Source of the DNA: Lates calcarifer
Lineage: Eukaryota > Chordata > Actinopteri > Centropomidae
NCBI RefSeq assembly: GCF_001640805.2
Contig: NC_066848.1
Span: forward strand, 9,130,276-9,194,275
Reading direction: 5' to 3'
Length of the DNA: 64,000 nt
The notes below the pieces were generated by a model. That model worked only from the letters and a program-made list of their open reading frames with translations, was not told where the DNA came from and did not search any database. This document shows positions 1-11,532 of the stretch, piece by piece. The first letter of the stretch is position 1; each line of letters opens with the position of its first letter. Made by a program: the position numbers and the translations under genes.

Positions 1-3000
1 CTATCTGATCATAGCAACATGAGCTGACTGCAAGCAGAAAACTGAGACCTGAAACTTACCAAAGCAGGCGTGCACAAAGACAAAAAGCTGTGGCAAATGA
101 GGTATCTTTACATTCTTCATCCTAAAGAATGAAGTCATGAAACCGCACCATGAAGACGGCTCTGTCAAGAGTCCTGTACATGAGATGCAGCTCTCAAAGG
201 TGTTAGTGGGCGACTGGAGAAGGCTACAGGCATATGCTCACATGCTAATCCAATGACACATCTTAAGAGTTACTCCTGGGCACCCACAGTCCAGCTGGGC
301 TTCTTCAACCTCCAATACACCAGAAATGGCTGTATTTACAAGTCTGACAATAAGGACATATTACAGCTTTGCAGATGATGGACAAGTATATTTTTCAGAG
401 TCTTTGTTTTTGGTGTAGATTGGCAGTTTTGATTTACAACTACAAATGAATTAACAAATAAGAAATTTTATGATAATATTTATAAATCATTCAGGGAAGA
501 GACGCTGAAGGTAAGAAAACTTTACAAATCTCAGATTATATTTGTCAGTTAGTGTTTCAGTACTATTCTACAGTCTGATATAAATATTGTATTTGCAGTA
601 CATAGTGTCATTTAATTGAAAACCTTTCTGAAGATGGTGACTGATAAATTTTAGACTTGATTTGTCAGCTGTTTTTAAAATCACAATTTCAGCAATTGTA
701 ATATCTTGCTTGTGTTAACATTTGTGCTGTGTTATTATATTAACAGCCATGCAGTCTATACTGAGCTGTAACTAATAAAAAGTGTGTTACTCTTGTGAGA
801 ATTCTGTATTTAATGTAACTTCTATGATCTGGCTTTGAATTATTAGTTTTACATAAAGTGCTGTGACCAACTCTGTCGTGGAGAAAGTAGAGGGATTAAA
901 ATGATGCAGAATCTACACCATGATATTGGTCAGTGTTTTACCCATATTATATACAGCACCATCTGCTACGCACTCCACAACCATCTGTTGCATTAGGGGG
1001 AAAAAATGCCACTATTTACTCAATTAATAGAATAATCACAAAACTGAGGATGATGTAGATGAAAGCAGTGAATGATCTGATGAGATTACAGTATCTGTTT
1101 GGATACTATGGTAGAAACCATGAGTGAATAGTGAATGTGAATAAATGATAATGACAAACAAGACTGGCCGCCATTTTTACCATATCAGAGGGTATGATAT
1201 TTATTTATTGTTTTCGTTGGGTTGCATCTTTTTCTGTGTCTATTAATTTATTCCTTTATCTCCATGTTCACTGTGTTAACTGTGTTTACTTTAGTGTTGT
1301 TAATTTAAAAAAACCCACTGATTAACTTAATGTCTTTCTGGGACTTTTTGAATAGTATTTTTGGGCACTGAAGCTGCCTAATCTTCTTGCCTGATAATCT
1401 TATTTGCCACCCAGAGGTAAAATCTTGTAAACAAATGTTACATAATATTAACCCAGTGGTCCTCCATTTGAGTACCTTTCTACAAACTCCAAAACATCAA
1501 ACACTTACAGTATGTCTTTAACTAAACTCTTTTTCATGAATCCAGACAAGAAGAGTTTGAATGTAAATCAGATGTGTTTCAAATGACCTAATGATCCCCT
1601 TTTTTCTTACTTATTAAATACAAAACTACATTTAAAAAAACAAAACAAAAAACTTTTGCTGCGGTATTTGAAAATATCTAATATGATCTGCAAACAGAAA
1701 TAGATTAAATTTGTGGGACCTAAAATGAACAGTGTAAAAATAAAATAAAGATGTGATATTTTGTCTTTCCCATTGAAAAAAAAAAAAAAACATCATGTGT
1801 ACAGACACAAAAACTGTGTGGTGCCTATGCACAACATTAAAACATGTTGCATGCAAGGGGATTTACACACATCAATAAACCTTTTATGGTACATTCTCAT
1901 ACTGAAATTAAATCTACTGTATAATCTGAGTAGTACTGAGTATATAGCATGACCTCAGTGAAGGCTTGGTGAACAAATTATACTTTCTAAAAATTGAAAA
2001 CTCGTGCACTTTTACAGGGAGGAAAGAGGTGAAAACCACCAGTGTCTTTTTTTGGAGGAACTTAAGTGTATAATTTAAAACCTCTGACAACAGTCTACTT
2101 TCCTGTATGTGCAGTGAGACCTGTAAATTATCCTTAGTCCTAAATCCAGATAGTATTCAATTGTCAAAGGTATTGTTTCACACGATGACCACACAATATA
2201 TTCACTAAAATCACCTGTCAGGTTACTTCTGAATGTTGGTGGTCAAAGCTGTGGTTTCAGGTTTAATTCTCATGGTACTGGCAGATGGCATGCCTAAAGA
2301 TTAACCCACTGTGCTCTAATCCCTCCTCATCTTGTAATGCACAGGGTCCTGTCTGTGGTCACACGGGCCCCATCAGACATAAATGTAAAGCACAATTAGC
2401 ACACACAATGTCACTATACAAGTAGCCACAGAATGGACTGGTGGACAAGCTGCATATAGCGTGCAAGAAGATGTGGGTTCACAAACAGATGACCTTCATG
2501 TTTTTTATCCTCTGTTCTAATGATTGTGACGTTTGTTTAAAATGTTTAAACCAACAGATGTGTGTCAGAGAATGTATTCTGAAATAAAAATCTGTCACTG
2601 AAGTGTGTATGTGCAAGTGTCTTTGCAGTGATCACTGTAAAAAATCATACGGATAAAAGCTCACTGCTCATCTGTAGTCATCTTCTTAGTTTCTAATCCC
2701 GTGCCTTCAATCACAGTGGCACATGCTGACCTCTTTGTTCCTGTTGGGGACAGAGCCATTAGGTTGCCCATGGGGAAATTTCAGATGCTTATCATTTCAT
2801 CTTGCTACTGCATGTGCATCATTTGATTTGGATTGTTGTTATCAATAGACAAAGACAAACCTGTGTCTAAATAGACTAAGTGAGAGCCCCTGACATGACT
2901 CTACAGTGTCTCAAATGTGGACCTTGACAAGATGGACCACTTCAGTCATGGCTCTATACTTTTTAGGAGATAGGATAGATAGAAGGATATCGCCCTTAAA

Positions 3001-3936
3001 GGGTTTGGCATCCACATGAAAACAAACAAAATTCAAGGACTCAAGCTCAGGATGAAACGTTGCAGATAATTACACATTTGTTCCTCTGTTGTATTATGAG
3101 ACAATCATAAGAAAAGAGCAGATCTTTCTCTCAGACAAAAGCACATCATGAACTTCTGCTACAATGTCTACCAGCTTGACCTCTTAGGTCAGCAGGCACC
3201 AGTATTTTGATTGTTCCTAGAATAAATCTAAGCATGGGGATACCTGTTTATAGTAACTGTACTGTCTGTTAATATCTGGAACATACCTACAGCAAACTAC
3301 TTTCAAACCAAAGCAAAGCCCAGGCTTTTAGTCACATGATGGGCTTTAGATGTGCACTACACATTTTACTCTTTCACCCAACTGTTTTATCTTTATCTTA
3401 AGTTTGATTTTAATTGTCAACTCTTTTTTTTTCTAATTTATCTAATGTCTCATGTAAAGCATATTGAATTAACTTGGATGGTGCTGTACAAATGAAACTG
3501 CATTTCCATGCATGGTGTCTAAAATACAAAATAGAAATACTAAAGTGATTTGAATTAAGCAAAAACAATATGACAGCAATATTATACCCAACATGGTCAG
3601 TTATTTTCTCAAAATAGTTAATGCTGATGCTTAAAACATAATTTATGTTAAAATTACATGGAATCATAATATGAGAAAATGTTTTCCTGAGTAACATTTG
3701 GGTTTGCTGTGTATGATTACATTATGTGACTGAAGTTTGGAGCACGTTTCTGGCTGTCTATCAAGAGGCAATGTCCACAGCAAGACCCGCAAGTAGAATT
3801 AGTTTGGCTCTCATCCTGTACTGAAACGTGAGAGTCCATAAAAACGAACATGTAGACTTCCAAATCACATTTTATCCCTAAGACATCAAGAACATTTCGG
3901 ATTACAAGAAGAGTACCCAAAATGCACTCATATAGC

Positions 3937-3937
<1 letters not shown>
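1..3937. other. Intergenic DNA upstream of chst3, no gene supported
   Basis: AT-rich sequence with short open frames only, none with family-like features. An AATAAA at 774-779 followed by GT-rich bases could be a + strand polyadenylation site of a gene to the left, but no coding exon precedes it inside the window. An A14 run lies near 1777-1790. Confidence 0.4.

Positions 3938-3938
<1 letters not shown>

Positions 3939-4005
<67 letters not shown>
3939..4005. repeat. Compound microsatellite (GT)n(AT)n
   Basis: An uninterrupted GT run (about 3940-3969) passes directly into an AT run ending at 4005. Likely length-polymorphic. Confidence 0.97.
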
Positions 4006-4008
<3 letters not shown>

Positions 4009-6049
4009 GTTGCCTTTGTAAGTCCTTGCTTTTAAAAAAAATACATTAAAAGAAATTCCATAGGCCTACTTGGAAAAAAAAGGTTTGGTAGGTCAAAAAT
4101 AGAAAGAAACTTTGAATAATTTGTAGCCTACACTACTTGTGTCACTACAGGATCATTCTAGAGCACCTGTTTACAAGACACCCAATTCAGCTTTACCATT
4201 TTGGATTATTATTGATAATCTCTTGTGTGGTTTGCTAAGGGCAGAGGTTTGCTTTTAGTCCTGGTCCACTCTAAAACTAGGTCACTCCATTAATCTCTCC
4301 ATGTAGAGTATACTGTAGTTTAACAGCCCTTCATTTTCATAAACCTCAAAGAGGGCTTGCAGAGTGAACACACAGAGTCATGAATCATGCAAAATCCAAA
4401 AAGATATGACACACTACCTCTGCATCATGGACTGAAATGACCAGTAGCAGCTGTCCATTGAGGTGTCAAGATTATTTATGAATGCAGTTGTCCCTGTATT
4501 ATACATCCCAGTACGATTTCAACAAAACTGTGAGGCCTCAGCAGTGTTTTCCACTGGAACATCAGCAACTTCCATGACACAGTGGGATCTTAAAGAAATG
4601 ACAACCTTCTGTTCTTTATCCACAACAGTAAAATGAATGTATGCAAATCACATACAAACACATTAAAACAACCAAAGAACATGAGTTAAAAGAATTTTAA
4701 AATATACTCAAATCAAATCAAATCCAAGCTCAGATTTTGTAGTTCATGCAAATTTACAAACTGTACCCCCTCCAAAATGTATGTACAATATGGCAGCCTA
4801 TACTGGACTCCCCTTTGGTTAAAAACAAGCCTAAATTCCAGTGTTGCAAAGGTTATAACTAAACAGAATTCACTTCACATTGACTGTAATGTATTTTGCA
4901 TTAGAATGTACATCAAAAATAGGAAAATAAGGGGCATCACATACATTCTGTGGATGAATTTTAAATTAAACACATGTATGGCTGAGTGTACATCATGCTG
5001 GTCAAACTGAGTCCCATGCAAACTAAGCCTGAGCTCTTGGGCAAACACCTCCTCTCTGATACGCTGCCTTGTACTCTGTATTCTTTTACACTGCTGCCTC
5101 CAAGTGGCAAAAAACTGGTGGTGGACATCAAATGTAAAAAATCACTGCTGTTGTATTGGTTTTGTAACTGTGCTCTTGCATGCAGTCAGTCTATTTAGAA
5201 ATGTGTAACTTTATCTACAATTGTGGATAGGGTGTAGATGTGATTATCATTAAACTGCCTGTTCAACAACATCAGCCACACACTGATTGAGTCTTCCTCC
5301 AAAATATAGCAAGTATATGAAGAAATATATGCAGCAGATATTTTGACTTCATAGTCATAGTAGGGAAAGCACATGTGTCACTGATAACATCAACAGAGTC
5401 TCTGTTTTCCCAGTCAAGCCATGAGAGTGTGACACTGCAACAACTAAATGGAATTCAGCCATTATTCGTTTTCCTAATTTGACATGTCAAAATGTACTCC
5501 ATAAAAAAGGGGGCTTATAAGGTCAATCTTATATCTATGATAAAATAATTAGATCTACATATAGAAATGCAAAGTTTTTCAAGATTTTCAAATTATACTG
5601 ATTTTGGGATGATAGAAAAATGTGCTGCTTGGCCCACTATAGATTATATTAATATTGTCTGAGGGCCATCAACCAGCCTAACACAATTCTACAGAGTAGC
5701 AGTGATTACTGTATACATTTCATTAAAATGCTTTCCCAGTGCAAGTAGATACAGAGACATGAGGAAAGTGACTGGATCTACAGTCTCATCTAAAGGTCTC
5801 ATTTTCTGAATTGTTAGTGGCTTGTGCTGCATACATATGAACATATCAACAGAAGAAGGAATTTTTATAAAGATGAGCGAACATTTGAACAGTAAATTTG
5901 TGTTGCTCTGATGATGTTTCAGGATATTTGAAGCAGATTCTGTGACTTCATGTGGTTTTTCTGCGTTAAATTCTATGATTCTATGATTCTATGTTATAAT
6001 GACAATACTGTTTGACAAAAGTTTATGTTGCAGCATTCACAACATGCAA
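4006..6049. other. Intergenic DNA, no gene supported
   Basis: AT-rich, with no recognisable coding or repeat content apart from a short tandem ATTCTATG motif (three copies) at about 5970-5993. Confidence 0.4.
5970..5993. repeat. Short tandem repeat, ATTCTATG x3
   Basis: Three head-to-tail copies of an 8-base unit are directly visible. Confidence 0.9.
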
Positions 6050-6850
6050 TTAAATGCCTGCTCTCTAAAAAAGACGCAGTGTACAGTGTGCAGAGGCTGG
6101 GGCTCTGTATGCTGGAGTCGCTAGGGTGGATAGGTGGGCAGAGGGGTCCTTACACAAAATTGAAGGGTGTTTTGGGATCACGTGACTGCGCTTACACAGG
6201 ATGTCCCACACGGGGAGGGCAATGACGTGAGCGTGGCTATAGTCAGCTCGCTCTTGCAGTGTGGTCCAGCGCATGGTAAAAAGTTAGAGTAAAACTTTTG
6301 GAGCGATAATATTTGAAACCAAATCTAATTCCCGGCCAAATCAGTTCGTCTGCTCTCGGAAAATTGTTTAATTACATAGGCGACAAAACGTTTATTTTTT
6401 TTACTCACGTGTTAAATCACACTTTAAAAAAAGAAAAAAAAAAAAAAATCCAATCACTATATTTCGTTTGACTTCCGTTTCAATGTCGGTGTTTCTGCAA
6501 GACGTCCGTTCCTCCGCGCTGCCTCTCATTCATCTGGCAGAAGAGAGGAGCCCGCGTCCGAGGATACAATGAAGCAGTGTGTCCTTGTCCGAGACAATGC
6601 AGCAAGATGCTACGAAGGGACGATACTGTTTCTCACAAGATCAGGGACGTTTTGCTCGATCGCAGAGAGAGACCAGCTAAAGGTTTGTAACATCCGCTAC
6701 ACGAACATCTCCGCATCTTATTTTTTTCTGGCAGGAAATTACTCAAAGCTTTAAAAAAAAAAAAAAAAGGACAATAACCTATAGAGCCACCGGCGCACGG
6801 TAGAGCTTGTAAACATCATGCTGCCAAAACGCTACAAATGATGGATGATG
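6050..6850 (+). promoter_or_regulatory. chst3: CpG-richer promoter-like block of chst3
   Basis: Against an AT-rich background this stretch has many CpG sites and no obvious TATA box near the presumed exon. It contains a CACGTG E-box at 6179-6184 within ATCACGTGAC and a TGACGTGA CRE-like site near 6223-6230. It is interrupted by A-rich runs near 6424-6449 and 6752-6768. The start of transcription cannot be read from the sequence. Confidence 0.4.
6480..6682 (+). other. chst3: Probable 5' UTR exon 1 of chst3
   Basis: A GC-richer block full of CpG dinucleotides (GTCCGTTCCTCCGCGC, GCCCGCGTCCGAGG and similar) ends at a plausible donor, AAAG|GTTTGT, at 6682/6683, about 2.2 kb before the first coding exon. 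Vertebrate CHST3 genes have an untranslated first exon ahead of the small exon with the start codon, so this placement fits. The exact 5' end and the donor are predictions; only a transcript would settle them. The exon carries an ATG at 6569 that opens an upstream reading frame. Confidence 0.45.
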
Positions 6851-8893
6851 ATAAAAAGTTTACCACCATTTCCTCTGCTGTCAAACCATACATGTCTAAT
6901 GTGTATGTGTTTCCTCATACGATGCAGGTATAAACGATGATTGAACAAATATGGAGGCTGTGTATACCGTGTAGTTCACTATAATCAATAACTCCCTCTA
7001 TTATAGATGTGAGCTGCTCATATAACCAATTCTTCCTGATTTAATTTTGGGTGTATGAAAGCATCATCCTCTCATCTCACATTAATAGTATGCAGAAGTA
7101 TTCATTAGTCTGTATTCATTCAGGTTCAGTGATGGGGATGTTGGAAATGAATTGAATGCCCCCTCCCCCTAAATGACTGCTATGGGCACCACACATACAC
7201 ACAGAGAGGGGGGTAGTTTTCTTCCCTAAGTATGACATCCAAGCTAAAATCAATCAATCACATGGGAATGATAGCTAAACACCATATATACAAATTATAG
7301 AAGGTATTCACTATTTGCCCATAACAGTTAATTGTTTACAGTAACACCCCTGGATGAACAGCAATGCTTTCAGAGGGAATTTAGCTTTCACTGTCTCCGT
7401 GAGATGCTGCTTCAAGGCTTTGAAGGCAGCCATTAATGTAATTTGTAGTGAGATGATAAACAGAGTGATGTGTGTTTCTGCTTGAGCAGATAGTCAGATT
7501 TGCCAAACGCTCCAGTGACTCTTGAATATGTAAAAGTGCTCAGCTCAAGTGCCTCAGCCTGACAGTTTGACGGCTATGGCGTATTAAGCTCAGATAATTG
7601 GGTGATATTTACTTACAGAGCACACAATCACTCCACAACGGCTTGAAAACTATGTCTTTTTCCCTTAATGATATGCTTTGTAGAAATTTTTCACTCTCTT
7701 GACAGGTCCAAATGGCATGTGTGTTTGTGTGTGTAGGCGTGGGAGAGATTGGGGGGGGGGGGCTAGTCTAGTCTAGTCCATAGGCAGTTTATTCAGAATT
7801 AAGAAATTTGTTCCACTGAAGTAAGACAAAATAGCTAATTTGTTCTCACAGTCTCTCAAAAGAGCAATGTGACACCAGTGTGGGCTGGTAAAGTTCAGTC
7901 TTCCAGATTTGCCTCAATATTTCTGCATTCAGGTTGCTTGAATAGCCTTTAAACATGGCAGGGTAATGCAATACTCATAACAGATGGGAAAAATGCTAAA
8001 CAACTAATGACAGAAGATCTGGTTTGGATAGTACGCGCTCTGACTTGCCCTGTGCTCTGTGTTATCTTCGAATAACCAGAGATCACTGTCAACATACTGA
8101 GACGTGTGCCTTAATGGTTACCTCATAATGTGGGCAAACTTTTGATTCCCAGGAATGATATGGGTGAATCTACCTGTTAAATGGCACAACAAGGCAACAT
8201 ACTGACTTCTTGATCCTTGAAGGTGGCTTCCTGTTTAAATTATGGGAGTGAAAACATGCAGCACTGGAATCAAAACTTTTCTAAGTCCCCCTCTGACTCA
8301 GTGCCATGTGGCAGTGTTCCGCTGTGTTTGCCGGTACTGAAAACCACTCTTGTTTACATTAACTCCCTCTCTCCCTCTCTCTCTCATCCGTCTTCCCCCT
8401 CACCCCTGATCCTAGCCCTAGTTTTTTTTCTGTGGTTTTAAGACATGAGACAAACAAGTTTACAAGAGCTATCTGTTGTGCAAACTGCTAAATATTCCTG
8501 AGGTTTCACATCAACGCATCTGTGACTGCATGATGTTTTGATATTAACAAAACACTGAATTTAGGTTTATCTCTAAGAGCTGAGATAGAAGATAGTTTTT
8601 CTCGCTTTCCTTTTCTAACAGTTTGTGTCCTCAGCATAATCCATCATGATTTCATTGCAGTGTTTTTGACATAAGTCTCACTGTCCTCTTATTCAGCTTT
8701 ATGCTAACCTATCCTGTATACTAAGAAAAGTGTCCTCAAAACTTAAGCCAAATGCAGTGAGCATAAGGTTTAGAATATTAAGTCTAGGTTAGGGTGTTTA
8801 ATGTCATTTAAGTGTCATATTGAACCAGGAATAACATCTAGTTTGTATATTCTGTTTTTCACTGTCTTTACTGAAATAGCTTTCTTATTGCAG
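6683..8893 (+). other. chst3: Intron 1 of chst3 (predicted)
   Basis: No convincing coding potential. It contains an (A)n run near 6752, CAATCAATCAATCA near 7248, a poly-G run at 7751-7762, a TAGTCTAGTCTAG run near 7765-7778 and a CT-rich patch near 8361-8393. It ends in the acceptor before 8894. The extent depends on the predicted exon 1 donor. Confidence 0.4.
7751..7762. repeat. Poly-G run
   Basis: A run of G after GAGATT inside predicted intron 1. It could form a G-rich structure or be an assembly-sensitive homopolymer. Confidence 0.9.
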
Positions 8894-8913
8894 ATTGAAG
8901 CTTTAGCCTCTGC

Positions 8914-9053
8914 ATGACAAGCGATGACCAGCACACAGACCAGACTCTAGACGTACAAAGCCAGGACTCAAGGATGAAGACCAAATATGCAATTGTCTTC
9001 ATCTGTATTGTTGCCCTGGTCATCATCGAAAAGGAAAGCAATATCCTGTCTAG
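8914..9053 (+). CDS. chst3: chst3 coding exon 2: cytosolic tail and signal anchor
   Basis: The exon begins after the acceptor TTATTGCAG at 8893 and ends at the donor AG|GTAAGA at 9053/9054, with the last codon split after two bases (phase 2). The frame has a stop at 8896-8898, so the first possible start is ATG 8914. A second in-frame ATG lies at 8974 (MKTKYAIVF...) and has the better Kozak context (A at -3). Starting at 8914 adds 20 mostly polar residues. Human CHST3 has a similar short extension before the equivalent internal Met, which is why I prefer 8914. The later start would give 442 residues and still keep the membrane anchor. Confidence 0.85.
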
Positions 9054-11532
9054 GTAAGAAAATAAAATCTGGAGAAAATGCAGTAAGTCATAACAGATGT
9101 GTAATTTTATTTCTTTTGGCTGGAGTCATTCTTGGATCCTAGACACTCTGGGTCTAGGATCAGCTGTTACCGTTTGTATCATCCAACCTCTCTGTCTCAC
9201 TGTCAAAGCTTTTTTCTTGGCTTGAAGATAAATATATCTGACTGCTCAGTATCCTTTTAAAATGATCAGCCAGCAGCTGGTTAGCTTAGCATAAACACTG
9301 GAAATGGGGGGAAGTAGCTACTCTGGCTCTGGCCAGAGATAACAAATTTGCCTACCAGCACCTTCACAACTCACTAATCAACATATTATACTTTGCTTCA
9401 CTAATGCGTACAAAGACAAAAATTTAAAATTAACAAGTTGTGTGAGCACTAGATTTTGTTACCTTCGCATGCAAAATGTAGAGACTTATGTTGTGAATTG
9501 ATATTTCTCATCAGAGTCTCTGATAAGCTGATCCAGAGGCAGACTCCTCAGCAGACCCCACAGACTCCACTGGATTACAGCAACACGACACAAAATGGCT
9601 CCCTGACGGTGCTCAAAATGCTGCTTTCTAAACTCACCGGTACAAAAGGGAGTTACTCAAACTTCTCTGACGGGCAAGAAGAGGACGAACTGGATGATGT
9701 AGGCACGTACAGCTACAGCGGTGGCCGCAAGCACATATTACTCTTGGCCACCACGCGAACAGGTTCCTCATTTGTGGGGGAGTTTTTCAACCAGCATGGG
9801 GAGAACATGTTCTACCTGTTTGAGCCCTTGTGGCACGTGGAGCGCATGCTGACCATGGCCACAGAGGCAAACAATGGGACAGTGTTGGCAGGAATCTACC
9901 GGGATGTACTCCAGGGGCTCTTCCTGTGTGATTTCTCTCCTCTTGAGAAGTTCATCTCCCCCCCACCTCAGGAACACGTCACCCCGGCTCTTTTCCGCAG
10001 AGAGTCCAGTTTATCGCTCTGTGAGGAACCTGTCTGCACTCCTGTAATAAAAGATGTTTTTGAGAGGTATTGTGCATTTTCTAGATTCTCACTGTCTCAT
10101 CAAGCCTACAGTGTTGGTTGAATCTGAAGAAGAAAATTTAACAGTGATATAGCTGTGAAAAGAGAGGGGCTTTCTTTTTATCACTGTAAACTCTTATCTG
10201 AAAGTTTTCTTTTGTGATAATATTCTCATTGATTCTATAGGTTTATACTATGAATGGTACCCATGAGCCTGAGCTGGTGTTGCTAGCTGCTGAGCTGTAG
10301 CACATTTAAACACTTAATCACGGAAACATGGAACAAAACATTGCACCATAGTTGAATTCATCTAACATTAGGAATTCAGATGAGCAAGTAGTTTCATGCA
10401 CATGTAGTTTGTAATGTTTAGCAAAACAAGACATGTCAAGACATCACCTCAGGATTTAGGAAATTACAATGGGAATTTTTCTCCTCATCAGATTAACTGA
10501 TAATGAAAATAATTGTTAGGTATAGCCCAATACAACTAAGTTTTAAGCTTGGTGATTTCTAATTATATGTCTGCTGGGAGTCATACATGACTTCACCCCT
10601 TAACCTTTTATGTCATGCACCTTTGACTTTATTTCAAAGAGTCAGGCATTTGCTAATCTTTTGTACAGATGATTCAGCCAGAGAGTTTCATGCCCACACA
10701 AGCTTTGCAAGAGTGCTAACTGCTCTAACTCAGAAAATGAGCAGGACATTTACTTGACACCTGAAAGAACTACTCCCACTTTGCAACTCTATGAAACACA
10801 TGCATCATTTAAAAACTTTACCACTCTTGTCTTAGGTATCACTGTAAGACTCGTCGCTGCGGGCCGCTGAACTTGACCCTTGCATCTGAATCCTGCCTTT
10901 CCAAGCAACATCATGCCATTAAGACTGTCCGTGTGCGCCAGCTGGACACATTGCAGCCTTTGGTGGAGGACCCTCGCCTGGATGTGAGAGTGATCCAGCT
11001 GGTACGAGATCCACGGGCCATCTTAGCATCCCGCATGGTGGCCTTCTCTGCAAAGTACCAGACGTGGAAGGCCTGGGCGCAGGGCGGCCAGGTGCCTGAA
11101 GATGACGAAGAGGTGAAGAGGCTCAAAGGAAACTGTGACCAAATTAGGATGTCTGCAGAGGTGGGATTGAGCCAACCTCGCTGGCTGCGGAGGCGCTACA
11201 TGTTGGTGCGCTATGAAGATATTGCCCGCTATCCTATGCAGAAGGCTGAGGATATGTACAAGTTCACAGGGATACCATTTAGTCCCCAAGCTAGGGAGTG
11301 GATTCTGAGGAACACCCAGACCACACAAGAAGCTAGCGGAATTTACTCCACCCAGAAGAACTCATCAGAGCAGGCAGAGAAATGGAGGTTTAGCATTCCC
11401 TTTACACTGGCTCAGGTAGTGCAGAGAGTGTGTGGACCCACCATGAAGCTGTTTGGATACAGGTTTGTGGATGATGAAAAGACACTGATCAATAAGTCCA
11501 TCAGTTTGCTTGAGGAAAGACTGTTTCACTAG
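8914..11532 (+). CDS. chst3: Carbohydrate sulfotransferase 3 (chondroitin 6-O-sulfotransferase), three coding exons
   Basis: The CDS joins 8914-9053, 9515-10066 and 10836-11532: 1389 nt, or 462 residues plus TAG. The family enzyme is a Golgi type II membrane protein. It transfers sulfate from PAPS to C6 of N-acetylgalactosamine in chondroitin, and also acts on keratan-type chains. Visible in the translation: a cytosolic tail (residues 1-24), a hydrophobic signal anchor (about 25-38, [14 protein letters not shown]), a low-complexity stem with N-glycosylation sites near 70, 74 and 96, the 5'-phosphosulfate loop (TTRTGSSF, about 126-133), the 3'-phosphate motif ([12 protein letters not shown], 287-298), and the conserved [19 protein letters not shown] and FGYR blocks. 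I recognise it as CHST3 rather than CHST1, CHST2 or CHST7 from the IEKE...ISR-VSDKL stem start, [15 protein letters not shown] and the SLLEER end. The human protein is about 479 residues, so this is full length. Which teleost duplicate (chst3a or chst3b) cannot be decided. Confidence 0.95.
9265..9455. repeat. Teleost interspersed repeat fragment in chst3 intron 2
   Basis: The stretch from CAGCCAGCAGCTGGTTAGC through CTGGCTCTGGCCAGAGATAAC, CTACCAGCACC and the CTCACTAATCAAC part resembles, from memory, a very common teleost repeat with a ...AGCCAGCAGC-GGTTAGCTTAGC... core. It is diverged and lacks clear ends. It sits about 60 bp upstream of the exon 3 acceptor. I cannot name its class with certainty. 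Confidence 0.55.
9515..10066 (+). CDS. chst3: chst3 coding exon 3: stem and 5'-PAPS-binding half
   Basis: The acceptor is TTTCTCATCAG at 9514. Joining the AG of the previous exon to A9515 restores an arginine followed by VSDKL, as in vertebrate CHST3. The exon encodes residues 47-231 in part. It has a glutamine/threonine/proline-rich and acidic stem with possible N-glycosylation at residues 70, 74, 96 and 167, then [19 protein letters not shown], which contains the 5'-phosphosulfate-binding loop, then [12 protein letters not shown] and the cysteine pair of [10 protein letters not shown]. The donor is GAGAG|GTATTG at 10066/10067, weaker than consensus at positions +4 to +6. The frame stays open for about 18 codons past the donor before stopping at 10121, so intron retention would give a protein lacking the 3'-PAPS half. 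Confidence 0.92.
10067..10835 (+). other. chst3: Intron 3 of chst3, within the sulfotransferase domain
   Basis: A 769-bp phase-2 intron separates the two PAPS-binding halves. The boundaries are fixed by the restored family sequence ([13 protein letters not shown]). The interior is AT-rich and shows no repeat I recognise. Confidence 0.85.
10836..11532 (+). CDS. chst3: chst3 coding exon 4: 3'-PAPS-binding half and C terminus
   Basis: The acceptor CTTGTCTTAG ends at 10835. G10836 completes a split arginine codon, followed by [14 protein letters not shown], which matches the family. Residues 232-462 carry [15 protein letters not shown] (3'-phosphate binding), the variable acidic segment [28 protein letters not shown], an [16 protein letters not shown] block and the closing SLLEERLFH, ended by TAG at 11530-11532. 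Possible N-glycosylation sites lie at residues 243, 406 and 450. Open frames on the opposite strand of this exon (for example 11023-11328) are shadows. Confidence 0.95.

Noticed and set aside
60..122. Minus-strand exon-like 63-bp segment with an AG acceptor (CTTTAG) and a GTAAGT donor
   Set aside because: Splice-like borders are present but no frame matches a protein I recognise, and there is no neighbouring exon to support it.
3410..3540. Minus-strand TACAGCACCAT...TTAGATAAATTAG stretch resembling the tail of a fish retroelement
   Set aside because: Too short and diverged to assign; no tail repeat or target duplication seen.
9768..9977. Minus-strand open frame of 69 codons opposite chst3 exon 3
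   Set aside because: Shadow of the + strand coding exon.
11023..11328. Minus-strand open frame of 101 codons opposite chst3 exon 4
   Set aside because: It is the shadow of a strongly coding exon on the + strand, with no family resemblance of its own.
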